From contig CAVOII010000004.1 of the NCBI GenBank assembly GCA_963696025.1, positions 62,001-126,000 on the forward strand: a stretch of 64,000 nucleotides of DNA, in the 5' to 3' direction. The notes below the pieces were generated by a model. That model was not told where the DNA came from and ran no database searches. It worked only from the letters and a program-made list of their open reading frames with translations. The first letter of the stretch is position 1, and each line of letters starts with the position of its first letter. The DNA is from JABCYV01 sp963696025 (GTDB lineage: Bacteria > Acidobacteriota > Terriglobia > Terriglobales > Acidobacteriaceae). Below are positions 19,666-28,766 of the stretch, piece by piece. Both the position numbers and the translations under genes were made by a program.

Positions 19666-22600
19666 ATGCCGCAGAATATTGATCCCGGGATTCTTGATCA
19701 GGAATCAGGGCAGCCGCGTGCCACCGCGGACGCCCCGGTGGACACTCGAGCCTTGAGTTTGCACGCTTCAGAGTTGGCGCGCAACCTCGCATGGCTTCCC
19801 AATACTCCTTCTTCATCCGTTCTCGTGGAACGATGGCGTACGCTTTCACAATCGCTCGCACCGGTATTGGCCTCAGTGCAGGCACCTCTGCGCGACCAAA
19901 ATGTTTCCGACGACTTTCGCTGGCTGCACGACCACGTCAATCTGCTATACAGCGAGATGCGGACCACCGGCGAGCTGCTCAAAACACTACGTAAGATCCC
20001 CCACGTGCGTCTCCATAGCGGCACGGTTGTTCCAAGGGCGCTGGCGCTTGCAGAAGGAATGTTGTCAGCAACTGAGTATCGCTTCAGTGAGGAAGCATTC
20101 ACTTCGTACGTCCGCAGCTTTCAGGAAAGTTCAGTCCTTAAGATCAAGGAACTGTGGGCCCTGATTCCGGCGCTGAAGCTGGTTTTGATGGAGCGGGTCG
20201 CGATTTGTGGTTCGCGGTTGGTGGCGGATCGCCAAGGCTCTTATGGCGTTGGTATTTGCATCCGTAGCCTTAGAGACACCAGCCACGCTTCCTGGAAAGA
20301 CGTAATCGAACCACTGATTCTTCTGGATCAGGTGCTACGCGAGGACCCGGCGGGCGCTTATTCACGGATGGATTTTGAAAGCCGTGATCACTATCGAAAT
20401 AGGCTGGTCAAAATTGCTGACCACTCTGATTTCACTGAGGGCGAGGTCGCGCTCGAAGTGTTGGCGCTGGCTCGCGAAGCCCAACAGCAAAATCATGCGG
20501 ATGCGCGCGAGACGTTACGGCGATCACATGTCGGCTATTATCTTGTGGCGGAGGGAACCCGGATTCTCCAGCGGAAGGTAGGTTTCCGGCCTTCGCTGAT
20601 CCAGCGCGTACGTTCTTTTCTTTGGGCATACCCGGACGAGTCTTATCTGGGCGGCATCGGCGTCCTTACGTTTGTGATTATTTCGGCGATTCTGCTGCTG
20701 TTGACTGACCCCAACAGTCCGCCGGCCAGGGTTCTATTTTCTATGCTGGTATTGCTGCTGCCGTCCTCACAGACCGCAGTCCAGCTCATGAATTATGTGA
20801 TCACCGCGATTCTGCCGGCTGAGATTCTGCCCAAACTCGATTTATCGGCTGGAATTCCTGACGATTGCGTGAGTGTGGTTGCGGTCCCGTGTTTGCTGCT
20901 GAATGAGGAACAGGTCCATCGGCTGGTTGATGATCTGGAGGTCCGCTTTCTCGGCAACCATGATCGCAACCTGCACTTTGCGCTGCTTAGCGACATGCCG
21001 GATTCGCCGGAGCTGTGCAGCGAGGACCACCCGCTGGTGGACCTGTGTTCTCAGCTGATCCGGGGACTGAACGAGAAATATTCCAGTGAAGGTGCGGAAT
21101 TGTTTTTCCTTTTTCATCGCCATCGGGTCTACAACCCAAGAGAACGTTTGTGGATGGGATGGGAGCGGAAGCGGGGAAAACTGCTGGATCTGAACAAGCT
21201 TCTGCGCCAACAGTACGACAGTTTCCCGGTAAAGATTGGCGCTCTGTCCGTTTTGCCGCGGGTGCGCTACGTAATCACTCTCGACGCCGATACCGAGCTG
21301 CCACGTGGAGCGGCGCACCGGATGATCGGCGCTCTGGCGCATCCTTTGAATCAGGCCATCATTGATCGAGAAAAAAACATAGTGGCCACGGGCTACGGAA
21401 TCCTGCAGCCTCGCCTCGGAGTGAGCGTTCAGAGTGCTGCACGCTCCCGGCTTGCCAGCATCTATTCGGGGCAGACTGGATTCGATATCTATACTCGAGC
21501 TGTTTCTGACGTATACCAGGACCTGTATGGGGAAGGCAGCTTTGCGGGAAAGGGAATTTATGAAGTAGACACTGTGCACGCAGTGCTGGATCGCCGGTTC
21601 CCACGCAATGCTTTGTTGAGTCATGATCTGATCGAAGGCGCTTACGCCCGCGCGGGTTTGCTCAGTGACGTAGAGATCATCGAAGATTACCCCTCTCACT
21701 ACAGCGCATACAATCGCCGCAAACACCGCTGGTTACGGGGCGACTGGCAGGTGGTGGAATGGGTGACTTCGCACGTGAGGGAGGAATCGGGAGATCGAGT
21801 GCGCAATCCCATTTCGATGATTGCGCAATGGAAAATCCTGGATAATCTACGCCGCAGTTTGGTGGAACCAGCCACCTTCCTATTGCTGGTCTTTGGGTGG
21901 TGGCTACTGCCGGGGGATCCGCGATACTGGACGCTCGCCACGATTGCGCTTCTGAGCGTTCCGGCGCTGTTCCGGTTTGGGTTTGACCTGATACGAGCAG
22001 CGGTAGAGAAAAAAGGGGTGATCGCGCGCGACGGCGTGGGAGAACTATTTGCAGCGTGCGTGAGCGTGTTGCTGACTTTGACATTCCTCGCCCACCAGAT
22101 GCTGCTTTCGCTTGATGCCGTGGTGCGAGTGCTGGTGCGGCGCTGGATAACTCGCCGGCGTCTCCTGGAATGGGAAACCGCTGCGGAGGCGGAGCTCGGG
22201 GCGGGCAAACATACTCCCTTAGAAACATACCTGGATTGGACGCCCGCGCTCGCCCTGGCATTGGGCCTGCCGTTGTTCTTGTTCGCTCGCCGCAATGCAT
22301 TTCTTGCCGCTCTGCCGATCCTGGTGCTGTGGGCAAGCAGCAAACTGATTGCAAAGTGGCTGAATCAGCCATCCCGAGCGCTCCGGGACGAGTCGTCCGA
22401 GAAAGACCGGCTATTCCTTCGGCTTGCCGCGCTGCGCACGTGGCGTTACTTCTCTGAGTTCAGCACCCAAGAACACAATTGGCTTATACCTGATAATGTG
22501 CAGGAGGAACCAACTCGCATCGCGGCACGAGTCTCGACGACCAACCTCGGTCTTCTTCTGAATACCCGCCAGGTGGCTTGCGAGTTCGGCTATCTGACTC

Positions 22601-24156
22601 TCCCCGAATTTGCAGAGCAGACGTTACGTACGATGGCAACGGTCGCTGGCCTGCGGCGCCACCGGGGACAACTGTTCAACTGGTATGACACCAGAACGCT
22701 GGAACCATTGCGGCCACTATTTATCTCTTCTGTTGATAACGGAAATCTTACAGCTTCACTTTGGACGCTGCGGGAGGGATGCCTGGATCGACTGCGACAG
22801 CCTGTCTTGCAAACTCAACTGGCTGAAGGCCTGCTGGACCATCTTCGCAGCATGATGGATGTATCTCGCAGCCGGCTTGCTGCGCTGCAATCGGCAATTA
22901 GTGGCGCACAGTGGCTCGAAAGCCTGCAGAAATTGTCGGATACGATAATCGAAGATCTGCGGGGTGCTGGCCACGCTTCCAGGTCCGCCCCCGATGCACA
23001 ATGGTTTGCTCAAGAGGCAAGCGTGCGGATTGAGAAGATAAAGGAGACAGTACGGCTTTATGTTCCCTGGCTGCTCCCCGAGTTTGCTTCGCTACGAGAT
23101 GATCTGACTCTGATCCGGAAATCCGATTGGAATGGGGTCGCGCTCGAGATGTTGCCCGACTTCATCGACAAGCTGTCTGCCCGCCTGGAGATTGCCATTC
23201 GATCCTCGCAGTCCGACGACCGAAAATTGCACTACCAGCGTTTGCAGGACTTGCTGCCCGATGCACGCTCCCATGCAACGAAGCTAGTCGAGGACCTTCG
23301 GACGATTGCCAGGGACGCTGACCGCCTTGCGCGCGAAATGGACTTTGGTTTTCTGCTGAATACCCAGCGAAAACTTTTGTCGATCGGGTTCGATGTGGAA
23401 TCTCAGCAACTGCATGCCGCTTGCTACGACCTCCTGGCCTCGGAAGCCCGCATGGCTTTGTTTGTAGCGATAGCTAAAGATGATATTGCACAGGAAAGCT
23501 GGTTCCGGCTCGGCCGGGCGCACACTCTGGAGCATGGACGCCCGGTACTGCTCTCCTGGACCGGAACCATGTTTGAATACTTGATGCCCTCACTGTGGAT
23601 GCGTACCTTTCCCGATACGCTAATGGATCGCTCAGAGAATGCGGCCGTCAAAGTACAGCGGGCCTACACAGCGGGGCGGAACATACCCTGGGGCATCTCC
23701 GAATCCGCGTATTCCAAAACAGACGAGGCAGGCAACTACCAATACTATGCCTTCGGTGTTCCAGATCTGGCTCTGCACAAGAGTGAGTTGAATGCGCTGG
23801 TCATCTCTCCCTACTCTTCGTTCCTGGCATTGCAGGTAGATGCTCGAGAGGCGTTGAAAAATCTGCGAAAGATGCGTCGCGACGGATGGTGGGGGACATA
23901 CGGATTCTACGAGTCCGCGGACTTCGGTTCTGTCCCTCGACGCGCCTGGCGTTCTCGTCCGCAGTTGGCGCGTTGCTGGATGGCCCATCATCAAGGCATG
24001 ATCCTCCTCTCCATTGCTAATTTTCTTCACGACAATATTATCCAACGCTGGTTTCACGCTGACCCGCGGGTACAGGCGACGGAGCTGCTGTTGCACGAGA
24101 AACCGGTCTCCTACGCCCGTGTGCCACGGGAGGGCTATGGAAGAGCAGCGGCGTGA
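19666..24156 (+). CDS. Short cyclic beta-1,2-glucan synthase-like protein (GT84 + cyclisation-type domain, no GH94)
   Basis: A 1496-residue membrane glycosyltransferase resembling the N-terminal and middle parts of NdvB/ChvB/Cgs. After a soluble N-terminus, membrane helices lie near 325-385. The GT84 part has TLDADTELP (about 537-545) and RKHRWLRGDWQ (about 686-696, the Q/RxxRW element). More helices follow (about 735-900), then a glycoside-hydrolase-like domain (about 925-1480) with LNTRQVACEFGYLTLPEF, HGRPVLLSWTGTMFEYLMP, WGISESAYS and WMAHHQGM, matching the middle cyclisation domain (GH189 in CAZy). The protein stops right after FHADPRVQATELLLHE, where full-length synthases continue into GH94. 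The stop is followed at once by an overlapping GH39 gene, so the short form is the real design here. Confidence 0.85.
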   Translation: MPQNIDPGILDQESGQPRATADAPVDTRALSLHASELARNLAWLPNTPSSSVLVERWRTLSQSLAPVLASVQAPLRDQNVSDDFRWLHDHVNLLYSEMRTTGELLKTLRKIPHVRLHSGTVVPRALALAEGMLSATEYRFSEEAFTSYVRSFQESSVLKIKELWALIPALKLVLMERVAICGSRLVADRQGSYGVGICIRSLRDTSHASWKDVIEPLILLDQVLREDPAGAYSRMDFESRDHYRNRLVKIADHSDFTEGEVALEVLALAREAQQQNHADARETLRRSHVGYYLVAEGTRILQRKVGFRPSLIQRVRSFLWAYPDESYLGGIGVLTFVIISAILLLLTDPNSPPARVLFSMLVLLLPSSQTAVQLMNYVITAILPAEILPKLDLSAGIPDDCVSVVAVPCLLLNEEQVHRLVDDLEVRFLGNHDRNLHFALLSDMPDSPELCSEDHPLVDLCSQLIRGLNEKYSSEGAELFFLFHRHRVYNPRERLWMGWERKRGKLLDLNKLLRQQYDSFPVKIGALSVLPRVRYVITLDADTELPRGAAHRMIGALAHPLNQAIIDREKNIVATGYGILQPRLGVSVQSAARSRLASIYSGQTGFDIYTRAVSDVYQDLYGEGSFAGKGIYEVDTVHAVLDRRFPRNALLSHDLIEGAYARAGLLSDVEIIEDYPSHYSAYNRRKHRWLRGDWQVVEWVTSHVREESGDRVRNPISMIAQWKILDNLRRSLVEPATFLLLVFGWWLLPGDPRYWTLATIALLSVPALFRFGFDLIRAAVEKKGVIARDGVGELFAACVSVLLTLTFLAHQMLLSLDAVVRVLVRRWITRRRLLEWETAAEAELGAGKHTPLETYLDWTPALALALGLPLFLFARRNAFLAALPILVLWASSKLIAKWLNQPSRALRDESSEKDRLFLRLAALRTWRYFSEFSTQEHNWLIPDNVQEEPTRIAARVSTTNLGLLLNTRQVACEFGYLTLPEFAEQTLRTMATVAGLRRHRGQLFNWYDTRTLEPLRPLFISSVDNGNLTASLWTLREGCLDRLRQPVLQTQLAEGLLDHLRSMMDVSRSRLAALQSAISGAQWLESLQKLSDTIIEDLRGAGHASRSAPDAQWFAQEASVRIEKIKETVRLYVPWLLPEFASLRDDLTLIRKSDWNGVALEMLPDFIDKLSARLEIAIRSSQSDDRKLHYQRLQDLLPDARSHATKLVEDLRTIARDADRLAREMDFGFLLNTQRKLLSIGFDVESQQLHAACYDLLASEARMALFVAIAKDDIAQESWFRLGRAHTLEHGRPVLLSWTGTMFEYLMPSLWMRTFPDTLMDRSENAAVKVQRAYTAGRNIPWGISESAYSKTDEAGNYQYYAFGVPDLALHKSELNALVISPYSSFLALQVDAREALKNLRKMRRDGWWGTYGFYESADFGSVPRRAWRSRPQLARCWMAHHQGMILLSIANFLHDNIIQRWFHADPRVQATELLLHEKPVSYARVPREGYGRAAA

Positions 24157-25702
24157 AGCGGGAACGGCAGTAACGACGACTCCTGGGTCGAGAGCCCCCC
24201 AATTCCTTTTCTGCCTGACGGTTGTTGTTTCCGCGTTCACGGCAGCTGGGCCTGCTGCGTGGACCCAGGTCGATTCGAAACCGAATGTGATTGTCATCGA
24301 TGTGGCAGCTCCGTCGCATCCCTTTCCCCACTTCTGGGAAAAGATGTTCGGCTCAGGACGCGCTATTCTCAGCCTGCGTGATAGCTACCGCCGCGACTTG
24401 CGTGAGGTAAAACAGATCACGGACTTCCAATATGTGCGCTTTCACGCCATTCTTCATGATGAAGTCGGTGTCTACGACGAAGACAGCGAGGGACAGCCAG
24501 TCTATAACTTCTCCTACGTCGACCAAATTTATGATGGCCTGCTTGCTAGTGGTGTGCGCCCATTTGTGGAGCTGAGCTTCATGCCGAAAAAGCTGGCGGC
24601 GAAAGATATCCTGCACGCCTTCTGGTACAAACAGAATGTTTCTCCCCCGAAAGATTGGGGCAAGTGGGACAATTTGATCTCAGCCTTCGCCAAGCATCTA
24701 ATCGACCGCTACGGCAGTGATGAAGTCGCAAGTTGGTACTTCGAGGTTTGGAACGAGCCGAATATTGATTTCTGGGCAGGAGATCCAAAGCAGAGCACTT
24801 ATTGGGAACTCTACGACCACACGGCACGCGCTATCAAAGCTGTAAATCCTCGGCTGCGTATAGGCGGTCCCGCGACGGCGCAAGCCGCCTGGGTTGACGC
24901 TTTCATCCAGCACGGTGCACAAAACAATGTCCCGATGGATTTCGTTTCGACTCACGTTTACGGTAACGACCGTGCACAAGATGTGTTTGGTACAGATGAA
25001 AACATTTCCCGCGACAGGATGGTCTGCCGGGCCGTACAGAAAGTACATGACCAGATCAAAAACTCAAGCAAACCCGATCTCCCTTTGATCTGGAGCGAAT
25101 ACAATGCCAGCTATAAGAACGAACCTGAAGTAACAGACTCGATCTACATGGGCCCGTGGCTGGCTGATACCATCCGTCAGTGCGACGGCTTGGTGGATGT
25201 GATGTCTTACTGGACCTTCTCCGACGTATTTGAGGAACAGGGCATAGTCAAAACGCCATTCTATGGTGGCTATGGCCTGATTGCCGAAGACGATATCCCA
25301 AAACCGGCTTACGACGTCTTCCAGTTACTCCACAGGCTTGGAGACCAGCGTATCGCGCTGCAGTCTGATTCGGCCTTGGTCACTCGAAGGAGCGATGGAA
25401 GGCTTGTCCTTGCGCTATGGAACTACACCCCGCCCGATCAAACCGGTTCGGAGAGAAGCTTTGATCTGCGACTGAAGAACACGAAGGCGAAACTTGCGTC
25501 CGTCTCACGCGTGGACCGCGACCACGGAGACGTTCATCCGATCTATGACAAAATGGGCTCTCCGCGCTACCCCACTCAGGCACAAATCAAGCAACTTCGG
25601 ACCGCAGCCCAACTTCCTGCAGCGGAAATACAAGAATTGGAGAATGGGGAGTTTAGGCTCACTGTCCCGGCACACGGCCTCGCGGTGATTGAGTTGCAGT
25701 AA
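24137..25702 (+). CDS. Secreted GH39 family glycoside hydrolase (beta-xylosidase-like)
   Basis: A 521-residue protein with an N-terminal hydrophobic segment (FLFCLTVVVSAFTAAGPAAW) that fits a signal peptide. The TIM-barrel carries the GH39 landmarks FEVWNEPNIDFW, with acid/base Glu near residue 206, and PLIWSEYNAS, with the nucleophile Glu near 320. DVMSYWTFSDVFEE, FYGGYGLI and a C-terminal beta-rich region follow. GH39 enzymes retain configuration and include beta-xylosidases and alpha-iduronidases. The ATG at 24137 overlaps the synthase gene by 20 bases, which indicates translational coupling; the frame open back to 24014 is inside the synthase and is rejected. Its substrate may be a decorated form of the glucan (inference). 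Confidence 0.87.
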   Translation: MEEQRREAGTAVTTTPGSRAPQFLFCLTVVVSAFTAAGPAAWTQVDSKPNVIVIDVAAPSHPFPHFWEKMFGSGRAILSLRDSYRRDLREVKQITDFQYVRFHAILHDEVGVYDEDSEGQPVYNFSYVDQIYDGLLASGVRPFVELSFMPKKLAAKDILHAFWYKQNVSPPKDWGKWDNLISAFAKHLIDRYGSDEVASWYFEVWNEPNIDFWAGDPKQSTYWELYDHTARAIKAVNPRLRIGGPATAQAAWVDAFIQHGAQNNVPMDFVSTHVYGNDRAQDVFGTDENISRDRMVCRAVQKVHDQIKNSSKPDLPLIWSEYNASYKNEPEVTDSIYMGPWLADTIRQCDGLVDVMSYWTFSDVFEEQGIVKTPFYGGYGLIAEDDIPKPAYDVFQLLHRLGDQRIALQSDSALVTRRSDGRLVLALWNYTPPDQTGSERSFDLRLKNTKAKLASVSRVDRDHGDVHPIYDKMGSPRYPTQAQIKQLRTAAQLPAAEIQELENGEFRLTVPAHGLAVIELQ

Positions 25703-25721
25703 ATCTGCACTTCCCGCGCTC

Positions 25722-27086
25722 TTACGTTCCTGGCAGCCGGTATGTTTTGAAGCCGGCGCGTTCCATACCGCGCCTGGTTTCCGGGTTTTTCATGAATGTC
25801 TCCCAGACAAATCCGGTGCGCGCGTTTTCCGCCATCAGCAGGGTGATCCCGGTGTCGATGCCAATCACGTCGGTATCGAACCAGTTCGTCAGCGGGTTAA
25901 ACGCATTCACGAAGCCATAGCGGCTCCAGGTGGTTGTTCCATAGCGATTCTTAATGTTCTTGAGCACACGCATGACCGGCTGAGGCAGAAAAGGCAGCGA
26001 CCCCCCCGGGGCACTTGGCACCACGGTCCCGTCAATCGGTCCCATCGCCGGAGGTCCTCCCCATATCACGTATCCCTTTGCGGAATCTGAAGCCGTGATT
26101 CCCCACAAATCGTCGCTGTAGTCAGGAAACTGTTTTGCCAGCTCTATACAGAACCGGCGATGGACATCAGTCGCAACGGTCGAGTTCTCGAAATAGTCGG
26201 CATATCCATCGCTTTTATTGCGGAAGTCATACCAGGCCTGGGAATACTGATGCACGAATAAAGGCGCGAAGGAACCGATGTACCTGAGGCCGTCATATTC
26301 AAATGTGGTCCGCTTCCATGCAGTCCAGGTATCTTCTCGCAGGGGGTGGGTGGAGGATGCCAACCCCAGCAGATACATCATCATCAGCTCGCTGTAGTAA
26401 TCCCATTTATAGGGTAGAAAACCCATTTCCGGCAGCCAGCCATGGGGCAATAAAGGTGTGTCCTCAGAAAGCCAGGTCCAATCGACACGGTTAAAAATAT
26501 CGGATGCCAGTTGAGAGATTTCGGAATGCTGAAAGTGCTGGCGGCAGGTGAGAATTCCGCACAGCAGGATCGCGGTGTCGACCGAGGAGACTTCCGAATC
26601 CCACAGCCTCTCGCCGGTATTAATGTCAGCCCAGTGATAGAAAAAGCCACGATGATGGGGAAGCCTTTTCCACAGAAAACGCAAGCCAGTAAGCGCACGG
26701 GTTCGCGCCTCCGAAAACGGAATGAAGCCGCGCTGGTGTCCGATGCAAAGGGCCGTCAGCCCAAAACCGCTGGCTGCAATATTCGCCACCACTCCGTTGT
26801 CCTGTGAGCGAACGTTGCATCGGTCCTTCACCAGACCAGTTTGAGGATTGGATTGCTCCCAAAAGTAGAGAACGTTCGCTTTCTCTAGCTCCTCGAGGAA
26901 TTGGTCGTCATCGTTTGTAAGGCTGGTCGTCGGAGGGGATGGGGCCGGGCTGGTATGCTGTTCCTGCGCCATCAGGAAAGGCATAATCCCCGATCGTGCG
27001 AGGGGCAGAGAGAGCCCCGCACCCAGGACCCGCCTGAGCACTTCCCGGCGGGACAAATCTTTACTCGTAACGCTTCTTCTGTCCAC
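25722..27086 (-). CDS. Glycoamylase-like protein (PF10091), GH144 beta-1,2-glucanase-like
   Basis: A 454-residue exported protein. The N-terminus SRREVLRRVLGAGLSLPLA resembles a twin-arginine signal, though it has Arg-Arg-Glu rather than the full consensus. The (alpha/alpha)6 domain shows FYHWADINTGERLWDSEVSSVDTAILL (split by the length rule: FYHWADINTG and WDSEVSSVDTAILL), GWLPEMGFLPYKWDYYSELMMMY in two parts, and WGITASDSAKGY. This pattern is that of PF10091 proteins, which include GH144 endo-beta-1,2-glucanases. It converges on the GH39 gene with 19 bases between stops. Next to a cyclic beta-1,2-glucan synthase-like gene, cutting beta-1,2-glucan outside the cell is a sensible role, but the enzyme could have other specificity. 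The start is GTG. Confidence 0.8.
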   Translation of the reverse strand: MDRRSVTSKDLSRREVLRRVLGAGLSLPLARSGIMPFLMAQEQHTSPAPSPPTTSLTNDDDQFLEELEKANVLYFWEQSNPQTGLVKDRCNVRSQDNGVVANIAASGFGLTALCIGHQRGFIPFSEARTRALTGLRFLWKRLPHHRGFFYHWADINTGERLWDSEVSSVDTAILLCGILTCRQHFQHSEISQLASDIFNRVDWTWLSEDTPLLPHGWLPEMGFLPYKWDYYSELMMMYLLGLASSTHPLREDTWTAWKRTTFEYDGLRYIGSFAPLFVHQYSQAWYDFRNKSDGYADYFENSTVATDVHRRFCIELAKQFPDYSDDLWGITASDSAKGYVIWGGPPAMGPIDGTVVPSAPGGSLPFLPQPVMRVLKNIKNRYGTTTWSRYGFVNAFNPLTNWFDTDVIGIDTGITLLMAENARTGFVWETFMKNPETRRGMERAGFKTYRLPGT

Positions 27087-27223
27087 AAATCAATTTTAAA
27101 CGAACATCTGACGCGAGAAAGTCGAGGGTGAGTTAGAAGTCGTGTACCCATCTCGAAAGGAAATTAAGGATCGCGAATTCATGCGCGAACATGCGTCGTA
27201 AGATATTGGGGTAGGGTGATGAA

Positions 27224-28207
27224 ATGACGGGAAGACGGAAGATCGCCATTCTGCTGGGAGCAACCGCTGGGTTGGGAATCCTGATGGCCGTCCTCATCGT
27301 AGTTCACAGGCAGAAACCAATCGTGCTAAAGGGCGCGGTTATCCGGGAAGATGCTGACCCAAGGAAGGAATTGCCCATCGCCGACGTTGAAATAACCGAG
27401 GTCAACGGTCTGGCATCAGGGAGCGCCAAGTCCGACTCTTCGGGTTTCTTCAGCTTGACGTTGCGTCCATTACTCAGGCGCGGCCGGCCGATCACCCTCC
27501 AACTCCGGCATCCGGACTACCAGCCACTCACTTTAAATGAATTTATTGGAGATAAGATTTACATCGTTCGTCTAGTGCCGATTGCTCATAAGACCCGCAC
27601 CGATTCCGATCACGCCGACTTCGTAGTAGGGAATGTCAGGGTGCGGTATTCCATGAAAACCACGAGTGCAGCGAATATTGGCAGCGCGATAAAGACGTTC
27701 CAGGCGGTGAACGTCGCCAATGTGCCTTGCAACGGCCACCCTCTGTGCTCGCCGGACGGAAAGTGGAAGGCTGCAATCGGTTCCGCCTCGCTCGATGCGG
27801 GGGCAGGAAATGAATTCCGTAATGCCCGAGCTTCTTGTATTGCAGGGCCATGTCCTTTCAGCAGAATCACAATCGACGGCTTTTCCCGCGACGGCCGCAA
27901 CATCAGTGTCTCGGTGCTGGATTGGGCGGACACGACGACGTTCTTACTGGAAGCGGAAGTATTCCACCCCATGGAAGGGGACATCGTGCGCCAATCTTAT
28001 CCGGTAATTTTTGGCCAGACAGTGAACTTCACACTGCCGGCTGCGGCAGAAGGGGTGAGCATTGAAGCCGAGCTCAACGGAGCACCAATTGTTTTTCCGC
28101 TGGGGCCGAATCTCTACCTGAGTTGGGCGGACTGCAATGCCAGGGTTAATAGTGACCAAACCAAGGTCTACCGATGCGAGCTGAAACCGGGATATAAATT
28201 TCGTTAG
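27224..28207 (+). CDS. Membrane-anchored protein with carboxypeptidase-regulatory-like domain, function unknown
   Basis: A 327-residue protein with one N-terminal membrane helix (KIAILLGATAGLGILMAVLIV split across 6-26) and a beta-sandwich segment (about 34-125) of the kind called carboxypeptidase regulatory-like: VLKGAVIREDADP, PIADVEITEV, SDSSGFFSLTL. The rest (about 130-327) is beta-rich, with Cys pairs (NVPCNGHPLCSPDG, CIAGPC) that could form disulfides outside the cytoplasm. I do not recognise a catalytic motif. It is alone, between a minus-strand glucanase and a convergent minus-strand gene. AGGGTG lies just before the ATG. Confidence 0.7.
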   Translation: MTGRRKIAILLGATAGLGILMAVLIVVHRQKPIVLKGAVIREDADPRKELPIADVEITEVNGLASGSAKSDSSGFFSLTLRPLLRRGRPITLQLRHPDYQPLTLNEFIGDKIYIVRLVPIAHKTRTDSDHADFVVGNVRVRYSMKTTSAANIGSAIKTFQAVNVANVPCNGHPLCSPDGKWKAAIGSASLDAGAGNEFRNARASCIAGPCPFSRITIDGFSRDGRNISVSVLDWADTTTFLLEAEVFHPMEGDIVRQSYPVIFGQTVNFTLPAAAEGVSIEAELNGAPIVFPLGPNLYLSWADCNARVNSDQTKVYRCELKPGYKFR

Positions 28208-28269
28208 ATCCAAATCAGAAGGCGTGAACGTTAGCTGCCTTACGTGAACGGTTGTTTCAGCACGACTGT

Positions 28270-28761
28270 TCAAAGTACCGCGTCGGCTTTTACTATCCGC
28301 AAGAAGAGCATATACAGAACAATTGCGAGATTCACCATGAGGACCGCTACGCGTAGCATGGTTATCCTCCGAATTAACTCGTAGACCTCAAAGGGAAGAT
28401 AGAAGGCACCTAGAAGAAGCGCAACCCACTCCGCCCAGGCGCGGGCCTTCCACAGCCCATAGGCCTCGATGAACCGCATTGTGGAGTAGACCGCCGCGCC
28501 TGCGGCAATTGCCCACAACTTGGCATCGGTAACATGGTCAGCCAGATCGAGGAAGACTTGCGCATAACGACGGTCTTGACTGACGTGGAAAAACCTAAGC
28601 AGGCCGGCCGCGACATCCCAGGCATCGCGGTGAACGAGAGAGAGAACGCCGAATCCTGCGGCCAAGACTAATAAGCCCTTGATCAGTTCCAGGAACGCGA
28701 CGAAGCGGAGCGCCTTTAGCTGCCGGCTAATCGCGAGATCGGAAGCTACAGACGAATTCAT
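28270..28761 (-). CDS. DUF2127 family small membrane protein
   Basis: A 163-residue protein with about four membrane helices, e.g. ALRFVAFLELIKGLLVLAAG, LWAIAAGAAVYSTMRFIEAY, WVALLLGAFYLPFEVYEL and VAVLMVNLAIVLYMLFL. The pattern of a helix with FIEAYGLWKARAWAEW fits DUF2127, of unknown function. ATG at 28761 begins the protein at MNSSVASD; the frame extends upstream into fetB and is rejected. It starts only five bases after fetB ends and so belongs to the fetA-fetB transcription unit. Confidence 0.75.
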   Translation of the reverse strand: MNSSVASDLAISRQLKALRFVAFLELIKGLLVLAAGFGVLSLVHRDAWDVAAGLLRFFHVSQDRRYAQVFLDLADHVTDAKLWAIAAGAAVYSTMRFIEAYGLWKARAWAEWVALLLGAFYLPFEVYELIRRITMLRVAVLMVNLAIVLYMLFLRIVKADAVL

Positions 28762-28766
28762 GCCAG

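Noticed and set aside
20842..21726. 294-residue minus-strand open frame
   Set aside because: Mirror of the conserved GT84 region of the glucan synthase, so treated as a shadow.
24014..24136. Upstream extension of the GH39 gene
   Set aside because: It is inside the synthase coding region, is Arg/Cys-rich and lacks a signal peptide; the ATG at 24137 gives one.
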